Below, piece after piece: positions 1 through 5,185 of a stretch of 5,185 bases of DNA (its first letter is position 1; the number at the start of each line of letters is the position of its first letter). Below the pieces are notes generated by a model that saw only the letters and a list, made by a program, of their open reading frames with translations, made no database searches and had not been told where the DNA came from. The DNA comes from Lachnospiraceae bacterium. GTDB lineage: Bacteria > Bacillota > Clostridia > Lachnospirales > Lachnospiraceae. The position numbers and the translations under genes are program-made. The stretch is taken from positions 1 to 5,185 of the forward strand of contig JAFVAA010000429.1 of NCBI GenBank assembly GCA_017476305.1, read 5' to 3'.

Positions 1-1989
1 CAGTTCATCATAGGGAATCGTAATATCGGTGTGGCAGTTAAAATAGGCTTTACTGCTCTCTGTATGACGCAGCTTCGAAAAATCATTTTCTTTCGCGATC
101 ATCCGCTTTCCATCCGGGTTATACGTGGCTAAATCCTCTTCATGGGAAAAGCAGGTATCGCCTACAGCGAAATGAGGTCCCGTTTTTTCGGCAATCAGAA
201 TCGGCAGGAGATGGGAGATGCTATATTTTTTTCCCATCGCATATGCCGTGGTATTGGTACCGATGGCAAATTCCCCCATGGGTAGTGTCTTATGGTGAAA
301 TAGTACATTTTCAGAAATATACCTTTTATTTTCCTCCGCAGAGGCAAAATTTTTACAGGAATAATCTGCCACCACCCCGTCTTCGAAACGAAGTGTCAGG
401 TCATGGTATTCTAAATCATTTAAAAATACCCTGGTGACGTGCAAAATTCCTGTAGTTCCCTGAAGCTTTGGGGAGGTAAAAACCTCTCCTAAAGGGATGT
501 TCACATCAGCGAGACAGTTTTCGAATCGTGTCTCCCTTTCCGGATCGTCTAAAGGAGCCAGAGCTACGGTTAAATTGGTCCGGTTGTCGCCGCGCCCTGT
601 GACGGTAACATATTCGCCCTGGTCTAAGGCATCGATCAGAGCGGTCTGGATCTTCAAATATTTTTCCTGCTCCAGAGTGTTTACACGAATGGTCTCTTTA
701 AATATTTCAGAATAATTTTCACCGATTTCCGGCAGTGGATAGGCGATGATGGAAAAACTGGTCTGATCTCCCGGAATATATCGGTTACTTAAAATTCCGC
801 TTTCTGCCAGGTATTCCTTTTTCCATTTTTGCTGTTTTTCGGAGTAGTGAAGGGATTCCGGTTTGTCCAATGGATTGAACGGGATTTCACCAAAGGTCTC
901 CATGACAGCAGGACCTGCAAAATCGCCTAAAAGCTCTTTCATCTGTTCGTAAAAGCTTTTTTGGATCTGTAAACGCAGATCGGCATAGGCTTTATCGAAG
1001 AAAAGAACATCATCCATTCGATGGTCGTACTCGTACTGCTTATTTGGAGAAGCACCAAAATACCCTGCTTTTCCGCGGGGATTTCTTTCGCTTATGCTGA
1101 CACCGGCACGATAGATCAGAGGTTTTAGGCCAAGCTCTTCAAACTGCAGGATGACAGCGCGTATCATTCGCTCAAAGCCAAGATGATAGCGGATATTGAC
1201 TGTATGCTTTTGGGAAAGGTCGATATGATACAGTTCGAAGCCGCGGCGATAACCATCGGTAAAGGTAAATGCCATATCGTAAATTTCTTTTTCACTGAGA
1301 CTGTTCAAATATTCTGCCGTTTTTATTTCGTTTTCTGTCACATATTCCCCGAACTGATAAAGATAGGAAGGATCGGAGAAATCACTGTCCATGATTTTTT
1401 TTACGGCAAAATCCCTGGCAGGATCAAAGGTGTCTTTTAGCCTGTCCTCCAAAAAAATTTCTAAATAATCAGAAAAATAGGAATGGATGGCATGACGGAT
1501 CTCTTTCTCTACCGTTTTCTCATCCTCTAAGAGAAAATAAATTTCTAAGAACAGCTCTGTACTGATGATCAGATGAAACAGCTTGTCCTCAAATAAATAG
1601 ACGATCTGGCTGCGAAGCTCCGTATAGAGAGAGCAGAGGACGTGAAAGAAAGGTTCCCCGAGCGTTTCTTTGGCATAGGATGGATTTGCGAAGCTGATCC
1701 TGTAATTTTCTCCGGTCACGTCAGTATACAGAGTTTGATTCATCTGTTTCCACTCCTCCAATGTATACTTCTCGAACTGTCCTGACTTTTTTTTCTGATA
1801 AAGTTCAAAAATAGAAAGCAGAAAACCGGAAACAGTTTGAAAATAGCGGGAAAATTCGGAACCCCATGTGGCAACTGCGCAGTCTTCCGTTTCGGTTTCC
1901 TCTAAAATCGTTTTGACACGTGCCATATCAAAAGCATAACGTTCTTCTAACTCTGCTCTGTTCTGTAAAATCTGTTCTATTTCTTTCAT
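1..1989 (-). CDS. Long-form peptidase M29 metallo-aminopeptidase, C-terminus cut off by the window edge
   Basis: The frame is open from the ATG at 1989 to the window edge and gives 663 residues with no stop. The C-terminal third matches the M29 family (AmpS/AmpT, aminopeptidase II), cytosolic enzymes that use two metal ions to release N-terminal amino acids from peptides. Visible signatures are GRGDNRTNLTV (465-475), PLGEVFTSP with Glu502, GEFAIGTN with Glu573, AEKTGPHFAVG with Glu601 and His606, and CHTD with His653 and Asp655. These fit the family's metal ligands, recalled as E250, E316, E340, H345, H376 and D378. Usual members have about 410 residues; here the core is preceded by about 250 extra residues of unknown role that include a conserved-looking SERNPRGKAGYFGASPNK (300-317). 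No signal peptide or membrane segment is seen. The start is supported by GGGGG at 1996-2000, six bases upstream. Probably some 30-50 residues are missing at the C-terminus. Family assignment is confident; substrate is unknown. Confidence 0.9.
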   Translation of the reverse strand, partial: MKEIEQILQNRAELEERYAFDMARVKTILEETETEDCAVATWGSEFSRYFQTVSGFLLSIFELYQKKKSGQFEKYTLEEWKQMNQTLYTDVTGENYRISFANPSYAKETLGEPFFHVLCSLYTELRSQIVYLFEDKLFHLIISTELFLEIYFLLEDEKTVEKEIRHAIHSYFSDYLEIFLEDRLKDTFDPARDFAVKKIMDSDFSDPSYLYQFGEYVTENEIKTAEYLNSLSEKEIYDMAFTFTDGYRRGFELYHIDLSQKHTVNIRYHLGFERMIRAVILQFEELGLKPLIYRAGVSISERNPRGKAGYFGASPNKQYEYDHRMDDVLFFDKAYADLRLQIQKSFYEQMKELLGDFAGPAVMETFGEIPFNPLDKPESLHYSEKQQKWKKEYLAESGILSNRYIPGDQTSFSIIAYPLPEIGENYSEIFKETIRVNTLEQEKYLKIQTALIDALDQGEYVTVTGRGDNRTNLTVALAPLDDPERETRFENCLADVNIPLGEVFTSPKLQGTTGILHVTRVFLNDLEYHDLTLRFEDGVVADYSCKNFASAEENKRYISENVLFHHKTLPMGEFAIGTNTTAYAMGKKYSISHLLPILIAEKTGPHFAVGDTCFSHEEDLATYNPDGKRMIAKENDFSKLRHTESSKAYFNCHTDITIPYDEL

Positions 1990-2015
1990 GTGCTTCCCCC
2001 GTTCTGTTCTTCTTT

Positions 2016-2068
2016 CTGCAGCATATCATGCTGTGCTGCAGATATGATGCAATTTCATATCGTGCAGC
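2016..2068 (-). promoter_or_regulatory. Interleaved, mutually exclusive hairpins in the leader of the M29 gene
   Basis: Two stems share bases. Hairpin A pairs 2035-2046 with 2056-2068: 12 bp, one bulged base (2062), 9-base loop. Hairpin B pairs 2016-2023 with 2034-2041 (CTGCAGCA against TGCTGCAG): 8 perfect bp, 10-base loop. Both need 2035-2041, so only one can form at a time. A third, weaker pairing joins 2017-2027 with 2041-2051 with one mismatch. The structure ends 16 bases before the ribosome binding site (1996-2000). No T-run follows on the minus strand, so it is not an ordinary intrinsic terminator. It could be a regulatory leader, an mRNA-stabilising structure or a multi-site DNA operator; the sequence does not decide. 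It matches no riboswitch class that I recognise. Confidence 0.45.
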
Positions 2069-2101
2069 CAACACTCCGTCCGAAATGCTGACCTAAATGA
2101 C

Positions 2102-2107
2102 ATTATA
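2102..2107 (-). promoter_or_regulatory. Candidate -10 box of an internal promoter for the M29 gene
   Basis: On the minus strand this is a perfect TATAAT, with transcription expected to begin near 2095. That would give a leader of about 105 bases containing both hairpins. The position 17 bases upstream (2125-2130, TGCTAT) is a poor -35, and there is no extended TG motif, so the call rests mainly on the -10 and on the 141-bp gap after the MerR gene. The local sequence is AT-rich, so a chance match is possible. Confidence 0.3.
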
Positions 2108-2130
2108 TATGATATGTAGATAGTATAGCA

Positions 2131-2850
2131 TTATTCAGCAGACTTCGCAAACAGCTTTTTCTTCCGTTCTTTTTTCTTTTTGGATGACTGTTTTCCGGTG
2201 TCAGTTTCCATGGTGGCAGCCGCTTCCACGCCATCTTTTTTGATTTCTGCCAAAATGTCCTGTAAAAGTGCCAATTGTTTTTCCTGCAGTTCATCCTTTT
2301 GCCGTTCCAGATAATCGATTTCCTTTAGCAGTCTTGTGCTGACTTTATCACAAATGCGGTCTTCGGATTCCAGAGCCATATCTTCGAGGGTGGTCCGTAT
2401 CATTTTTCGCATCATAGCTTCGAAATGCCTGAGTTTTTCCTCCGTCTGATTATAGTTATAAGGTGCCGCTTTGAACAGTGCTTTTTGCGGTTCCGGATTT
2501 TTTGGATGGAGTGGCATGATCTGTGCAGTATGGTTCTCAGAAAATGGAGCTTCATCCTGCTGTACCTGTCCGTTCAGATAATCCCTGAGTTCCCAAAGCT
2601 CTTCTTTTCCCATGGTATAAGTATTGCTGATATCTGTCAGAAGCAGCTTGATCGCCTGCAGACGAAAGCCCTGGTCTTTTAAATATTTGATCTGCTTTAG
2701 CAGCAGGATATCTTCAGGTTTGTAAAACCGATGTCCTTGTGAATTTCTGGAGATATTTAATCCTAACTCCAGTTCCCAGTATCGTAAGACATGTGCTTCT
2801 ACGGATAGTTGTTTTGCTGCGTCTGAAATACTTACTCTTTTTTCCATCAT
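2131..2850 (-). CDS. MerR-type DNA-binding protein with coiled coil and lysine-rich tail
   Basis: Residues 5-70 form a MerR-type winged helix: helix-turn-helix at about 5-24 (SISDAAKQLSVEAHVLRYWE), wing with QGHRFY at 38-43, then the helix DILLLKQIKYLKDQGFRL. Residues 138-206 are rich in Glu, Lys, Leu and Gln and look like a long coiled coil, probably for dimerisation. Residues 220-233 are highly basic (SSKKKKERKKK). There is no metal-binding cysteine cluster and no recognisable drug-binding domain; the only cysteine is Cys167. It could be a transcription regulator, or a structural DNA-binding protein with the general layout of RacA (MerR-like head, coiled coil, charged tail). The first ATG is chosen because AGAGGA (2857-2862) lies six bases upstream; an ATG immediately follows as codon 2. 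It starts 49 bp after the membrane-protein gene with no terminator between, suggesting co-transcription. The DNA-binding fold is confident; its target is unknown. Confidence 0.88.
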   Translation of the reverse strand: MMEKRVSISDAAKQLSVEAHVLRYWELELGLNISRNSQGHRFYKPEDILLLKQIKYLKDQGFRLQAIKLLLTDISNTYTMGKEELWELRDYLNGQVQQDEAPFSENHTAQIMPLHPKNPEPQKALFKAAPYNYNQTEEKLRHFEAMMRKMIRTTLEDMALESEDRICDKVSTRLLKEIDYLERQKDELQEKQLALLQDILAEIKKDGVEAAATMETDTGKQSSKKKKERKKKLFAKSAE

Positions 2851-2899
2851 TTTTCATCCTCTTTTCTATGAATTTTTTGCTGGCTTTACTCAGTGTGCC

Positions 2900-3745
2900 C
2901 TATAAATATTCTTTCATGATCTCTTCTACTAACTGGTATTTTTCCAGGGAGCCCTTCTCTTCTGTTTCCAGATCATGGAATCCTTTGCTGGAGGGCTCCA
3001 TAGAGGAGGCATAGGCTAATTGCTTTCTTTTTTCCTGGATCAGTGCAGTTATTTCTGACTCTTCCATCAGCGATTCGACGAGCTCCTGCATATCGGGTGA
3101 CAACTGTTTTTCCAGAGTGGCAGTCGGCTTTTCTCCCCCAAAGGATTGCTTTTTTTCGACTCCTTTTTCTTTTTGGAGCGGTTCGAAATATTCCTGCAGA
3201 TAAGCCATGTGCTCTTTTGGCTGTATGTATTTCTGAAAAAATTTTGTATATAATGTGTTATCAAAGTAGTGCGTCAGATGGAGCGTCAAGAGAGCCCCTT
3301 TTTTTCTCGTTTGAAATACAAATTCACTCATTCCTAAAAAGACCAGAAAGATAGAAAAGGTCATGACCTGGATCAAAATCCATTGGGCAGGGAGTTTATA
3401 GTAGATTCCGCCCATGATGTTTAAAAGTCCGATACAGAATACGACAAATCCGCAAAACAGGTCAAAGCTTTCCAGGCTTTTTAAAGGGATTCCTAAGAAA
3501 CGGAAATTTTCCTGATAGACCTTGATAAAGCTTTCCGTATTTTTTACGGGAAGCTGCAGCTTGAAACAGGATTCGTATTTTGTGAGCATGCTCCTCAGGA
3601 TATGGTTCTTGCTGGAAGAGATCTGCTCTACCTCCTTGATTAGCATTTGATATTTAATGGCGCACATACATTTTAGTAAAATGGCGAGTGAGGTCAGCAG
3701 CATCATACCGATCAACAGGTGATAGTGTTCTAACATTTCTTTCAA
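2900..3745 (-). CDS. Conserved-type hypothetical membrane protein, three predicted transmembrane segments
   Basis: I cannot assign a function. The 281-residue product has hydrophobic segments at about 9-30, 94-116 and 121-144. Between the first two lies a charged stretch (31-92) with KEVEQISSSKNHILRSML, which looks like an amphipathic or coiled helix. The last 137 residues are hydrophilic, rich in Glu, Lys and Gln, with no recognisable enzyme motif; they include LEKQLSPDMQELVESLMEES (211-230) and a C-terminal EKYQLVEEIMKEYL. With the positive-inside rule (RKK at 147-149), the long tail is probably cytoplasmic. The start is TTG: GGAGG at 3754-3758 lies eight bases upstream, whereas the first ATG (codon 4) would be 17 bases away. 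It is the first gene of the minus-strand unit and lies 49 bp before the MerR-type gene. A scaffold or anchor role alongside that protein is plausible but inferred only from context. Confidence 0.82.
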   Translation of the reverse strand: MKEMLEHYHLLIGMMLLTSLAILLKCMCAIKYQMLIKEVEQISSSKNHILRSMLTKYESCFKLQLPVKNTESFIKVYQENFRFLGIPLKSLESFDLFCGFVVFCIGLLNIMGGIYYKLPAQWILIQVMTFSIFLVFLGMSEFVFQTRKKGALLTLHLTHYFDNTLYTKFFQKYIQPKEHMAYLQEYFEPLQKEKGVEKKQSFGGEKPTATLEKQLSPDMQELVESLMEESEITALIQEKRKQLAYASSMEPSSKGFHDLETEEKGSLEKYQLVEEIMKEYL

Positions 3746-3752
3746 AATAAAA

Positions 3753-3758
3753 GCCTCC
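3753..3758 (-). promoter_or_regulatory. Ribosome binding site that fixes the TTG start of the membrane protein
   Basis: Minus-strand GGAGGC leaves seven bases before the TTG at 3743-3745. The nearest ATG in frame (3734-3736) is too far from it for normal initiation, so the TTG is preferred. Confidence 0.7.
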
Positions 3759-3792
3759 GTTCTTTATGTATTTTTCGTTCTATTCAAAGGCT

Positions 3793-3821
3793 ATTGTAAG
3801 GCTTGTACGATGGAACGATAA
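3793..3821 (-). promoter_or_regulatory. Candidate promoter of the minus-strand unit
   Basis: The minus strand has TACAAT as a -10 (3793-3798, five of six consensus bases) and TTATCG (3816-3821) as a weak -35, separated by 17 bases. The start point would be near 3786, giving a leader of about 40 bases before the TTG codon. The -35 overlaps a palindrome, a suitable place for a regulator. The -35 is poor, so this is tentative. Confidence 0.35.
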
Positions 3822-3831
3822 GGGGGTATCG
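3816..3831. promoter_or_regulatory. Short palindrome CGATA-N6-TATCG, possible operator
   Basis: Perfect 5-bp arms (3816-3820 and 3827-3831) flank a six-base G-rich centre. A further TATCG occurs at 3851-3855. It covers the candidate -35 of the minus-strand unit, so a protein bound here could control it. Arms this short can arise by chance. Confidence 0.3.
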
Positions 3832-3872
3832 GGTAGCATTTTTCATGTTTTATCGACAAAAGGGCAGAGGCA

Positions 3873-3995
3873 GTTGCACTTCACACGGTAGTGACATTTA
3901 ACTTAAATCCTGAACAGAAACTGCACAAGTATACAGATTACGGTTTCCTGTTTCGACAGGCTGGCTAAAAATTTCCCTACCGTATGAAGTGTAAC
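3873..3995. repeat. 123-bp inverted-repeat element, MITE-like or structured RNA
   Basis: The left end GTTGCACTTCACACGGTAG (3873-3891) is the reverse complement of the right end (3977-3995) at 17 of 19 positions. Inside, 3909-3921 (CCTGAACAGAAAC) pairs with 3943-3960 as 13 bp, interrupted by one bulged base (3947) and one four-base bulge (3953-3956). The two stems are separated by an almost symmetrical open region (3892-3908 and 3961-3976), and the apical loop is 3922-3942. Alternatively 3947-3960 forms a 5-bp local hairpin with a TTCG loop. CAGAGGC occurs just outside both ends (3865-3871 and 3998-4004), one and two bases from the repeats, which could be a target-site duplication. It encodes no protein. 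It may be a small non-autonomous insertion or a transcribed RNA with a 6S-like stem, bubble and stem layout; I recognise no known family. Confidence 0.6.
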
Positions 3996-4035
3996 AACAG
4001 AGGCGGGGGGAAATTTCAAATATGAAAAAATGGGA

Positions 4036-4064
4036 TAGAAAAAAGACAGTTTATTTGGTATGAT
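4036..4064 (+). promoter_or_regulatory. Extended -10 promoter of the rhomboid gene
   Basis: TGGTATGAT at 4056-4064 gives an extended -10 (TG at 4056-4057, TATGAT at 4059-4064, five of six consensus bases). The -35 position, 17 bases upstream (4036-4041, TAGAAA), is weak, as is common with extended -10 promoters. Transcription would start near 4071, leaving a very short leader of about 16 bases. Confidence 0.5.
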
Positions 4065-4073
4065 AGGGAGAGG

Positions 4074-4080
4074 AAAGGAG
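4074..4080 (+). promoter_or_regulatory. Ribosome binding site that sets the rhomboid start
   Basis: AAAGGAG ends six bases before the ATG at 4087. It lies downstream of the alternative ATG at 4060, so it cannot serve that codon. Confidence 0.8.
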
Positions 4081-4086
4081 TTGTGT

Positions 4087-5145
4087 ATGTATCCTGGGAT
4101 TGAAAATGTGTTAAATGAATACGGGTATCGGAAGATTCAGTTAAATGTTTCGGGACTTTCGTTATCTTTAAAGCAGCAGGGAGAAAAAGGACTTGCAGTA
4201 GTGACTATAGATGAAACGACGGGAGCTTTTTTTAGCAGAGAGCAGTTCGGGCATATTTCTGAATCTTTTCGGGAATTCCTAAGAAAAAGAGAATTCTATT
4301 ACAGTATTTTTCTTTATATTTTGATCAGCGAGGACGATGATAGTGCCAGGCGGCTGTTTGAGGACTATGAGAATTACTGGAGGATCATACCGTCTGGAAG
4401 AAGGCTGATGGTCTATGAATCGGGAACCAGAGAGTTCGATGAGCTGCGGAGGCCTCTGGAACAGCTTTTTCCGGGTGAGGGCTTTTATGGGGGACAGCAG
4501 GGATATGAGCAGAGGATCTATGGAAACCGGCCCGTGGATGACAGGCGTGTTCGTTGGAATGGTACCAGGATACCGCTTGTGAATATGTGCATGATCGCAT
4601 TGAATGTGCTGATTTTCTTTGCGGAGGATATTTTTCTGTTTCAGGACGAACGGGTGGTGGAATTGGGAGCGTTGAACTGGTACCGTGTTCTGGAATATGG
4701 GGAATGGTATCGTCTGTTTAGCTCCATGTTTTTACATGACGGCATTCAGCATATTTTTAACAATATGCTGGTGCTTGTCTACATCGGCTCCTGCGTGGAA
4801 CAGCAGATCGGGAGGCTCAGATATGGAATTTTATATTTAGGTGCAGGAGTTCTTGCAGGCTTGACATCAATGGTTTATAATATGAATTTGAATAATAATG
4901 TTTATTCTCTGGGAGCCTCCGGTGCCATTTTCGGAGTGATTGGAGCGTTATTATTTTTGGTTTTATTTAAGAATCGATATGCAGGTGGATATAATGTCAG
5001 ACAAATTGTCATTATGGTGATGTTCAGTCTGTATGGTGGGTTTGTAAATCAGGGGGTGGATAATGCAGCGCATTTTGGCGGATTTATCGCAGGATTTTTA
5101 CTGGCTGCGGTTTTATGTACGGGGTTAAGGAACGCCAGGAGTTAG
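4087..5145 (+). CDS. Rhomboid-family intramembrane serine protease with N-terminal soluble domain
   Basis: The 352-residue product cleaves membrane-embedded or membrane-proximal substrates, by family knowledge; its substrates are unknown. Residues 1-160 are a hydrophilic, probably cytosolic domain with no fold I recognise, ending in an Arg/Gly-rich linker (about 131-161). Six membrane segments follow at roughly 162-185, 222-241, 246-265, 275-295, 305-322 and 329-346. Rhomboid landmarks are WYRLFSSMFLH (207-217), HIFNN with His222 and Asn226 (oxyanion-side residues, like GlpG His150 and Asn154), GASGAIFG with nucleophile Ser278, and AAHFGG with catalytic His329. The enzyme therefore appears active. 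Its layout resembles Bacillus YqgP/GluP but lacks C-terminal TPR repeats. The start at 4087 is chosen over the ATG at 4060 because the Shine-Dalgarno site lies between them and the upstream ATG falls within the -10 box. It is transcribed away from the minus-strand unit and appears to be alone. Confidence 0.93.
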   Translation: MYPGIENVLNEYGYRKIQLNVSGLSLSLKQQGEKGLAVVTIDETTGAFFSREQFGHISESFREFLRKREFYYSIFLYILISEDDDSARRLFEDYENYWRIIPSGRRLMVYESGTREFDELRRPLEQLFPGEGFYGGQQGYEQRIYGNRPVDDRRVRWNGTRIPLVNMCMIALNVLIFFAEDIFLFQDERVVELGALNWYRVLEYGEWYRLFSSMFLHDGIQHIFNNMLVLVYIGSCVEQQIGRLRYGILYLGAGVLAGLTSMVYNMNLNNNVYSLGASGAIFGVIGALLFLVLFKNRYAGGYNVRQIVIMVMFSLYGGFVNQGVDNAAHFGGFIAGFLLAAVLCTGLRNARS

Positions 5146-5185
5146 AGCAGTGCTCCACAGGATGCATACAAGTACCACAGGGACC
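5146..5185. other. Short 3' flank of the rhomboid gene
   Basis: Forty bases remain after the stop. They hold two copies of CCACAGG 20 bp apart (5155-5161 and 5175-5181) but no T-run or stable hairpin. A terminator or a following gene may lie beyond the window. Confidence 0.4.

Larger units (their letters stand above)
3746..4086. other. Divergent intergenic spacer between the minus-strand unit and the rhomboid gene
   Basis: There is no convincing coding frame here. Reading left to right it contains the leader and candidate promoter of the minus-strand unit (3746-3821), a palindrome (3816-3831), a 123-bp inverted-repeat element (3873-3995), a G-run followed by the palindrome GAAATTTC (4010-4017), and the promoter and ribosome binding site of the rhomboid gene (4036-4080). 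No T-run terminator was found on either strand. Confidence 0.75.

Noticed and set aside
243..1440. Plus-strand open frames at 243-437, 497-715 and 1183-1440
   Set aside because: They lie opposite the M29 gene, whose motifs and uninterrupted 663 codons fix the coding strand. They have no family resemblance and no convincing ribosome binding site.
2016..2068. Intrinsic terminator after the MerR-type gene
   Set aside because: The hairpins are not followed by a T-run on the minus strand; the sequence after hairpin B is purine-rich.
2103..3354. Other frames over the MerR-type and membrane-protein genes (minus 2103-2294 and 3067-3264; plus 2425-2682, 2739-3014 and 3043-3354)
   Set aside because: They are shadows of the two genes, with no recognisable domain. 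The chosen frames have good Shine-Dalgarno sites and coherent domain layout.
3873..3995. Firm call of 6S RNA or a known riboswitch
   Set aside because: At 123 bases it is short for 6S RNA, there is no terminator after it on either strand, and no conserved riboswitch core that I know is present.
4060..4062. ATG at 4060 as the rhomboid start
   Set aside because: It overlaps the -10 box and has no ribosome binding site, whereas the one at 4074-4080 is correctly placed for 4087.
4385..4600. Minus-strand frame of 71 residues inside the rhomboid gene
   Set aside because: It is antisense to a gene with complete rhomboid motifs, and its composition (rich in His, Pro, Ser) is typical of a shadow frame.
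5155..5181. Two CCACAGG copies as the start of a CRISPR or tandem repeat
   Set aside because: The repeats are only 7 bp and just two copies are visible before the window ends.

Overview
The window looks like chromosomal DNA of a low-to-moderate GC Firmicute, most likely a gut-type clostridium of the Lachnospiraceae. This is inferred from strong purine-rich Shine-Dalgarno sites, one TTG start, and the kinds of proteins encoded; no database search was possible. It holds four protein genes in two divergent units, with a structured spacer of about 340 bp between them. I see no tRNA, rRNA, CRISPR array, transposase or phage gene.

Minus-strand unit, read from about 3800 down to 1: (i) a 281-residue protein with three predicted membrane segments and a long charged cytoplasmic tail (2900-3745, TTG start); (ii) 49 bp on, a 239-residue MerR-type DNA-binding protein with a coiled coil and a lysine-rich tail (2131-2850); (iii) after a 141-bp gap with interleaved hairpins and a possible internal promoter, a long peptidase M29 metallo-aminopeptidase (1989 to the window edge, C-terminus cut off). 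All expected M29 metal ligands are visible, but the protein carries about 250 extra N-terminal residues. The M29 gene occupies positions 1-1989 in full.

Plus-strand unit: a rhomboid-family intramembrane serine protease (4087-5145) with an N-terminal soluble domain of about 160 residues and a complete Ser/His catalytic dyad. The likely start is 27 bp inside the longest open frame, because the upstream ATG lies within a good extended -10 promoter.

The divergent spacer (3746-4086) contains a candidate promoter for each unit, a short palindrome over the minus-strand -35 region, and a 123-bp element with 19-bp imperfect terminal inverted repeats (17/19), flanked near its ends by a 7-bp direct repeat. 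The element folds almost end to end into one long hairpin. It is the most unusual object in the window and is either a small non-autonomous (MITE-like) insertion or a structured regulatory RNA.

Functionally, the window combines a cytosolic aminopeptidase, a membrane protease, and a DNA-binding protein next to a membrane protein. No shared pathway is demonstrated. The pairing of a coiled-coil MerR protein with a membrane protein is the most suggestive gene context.
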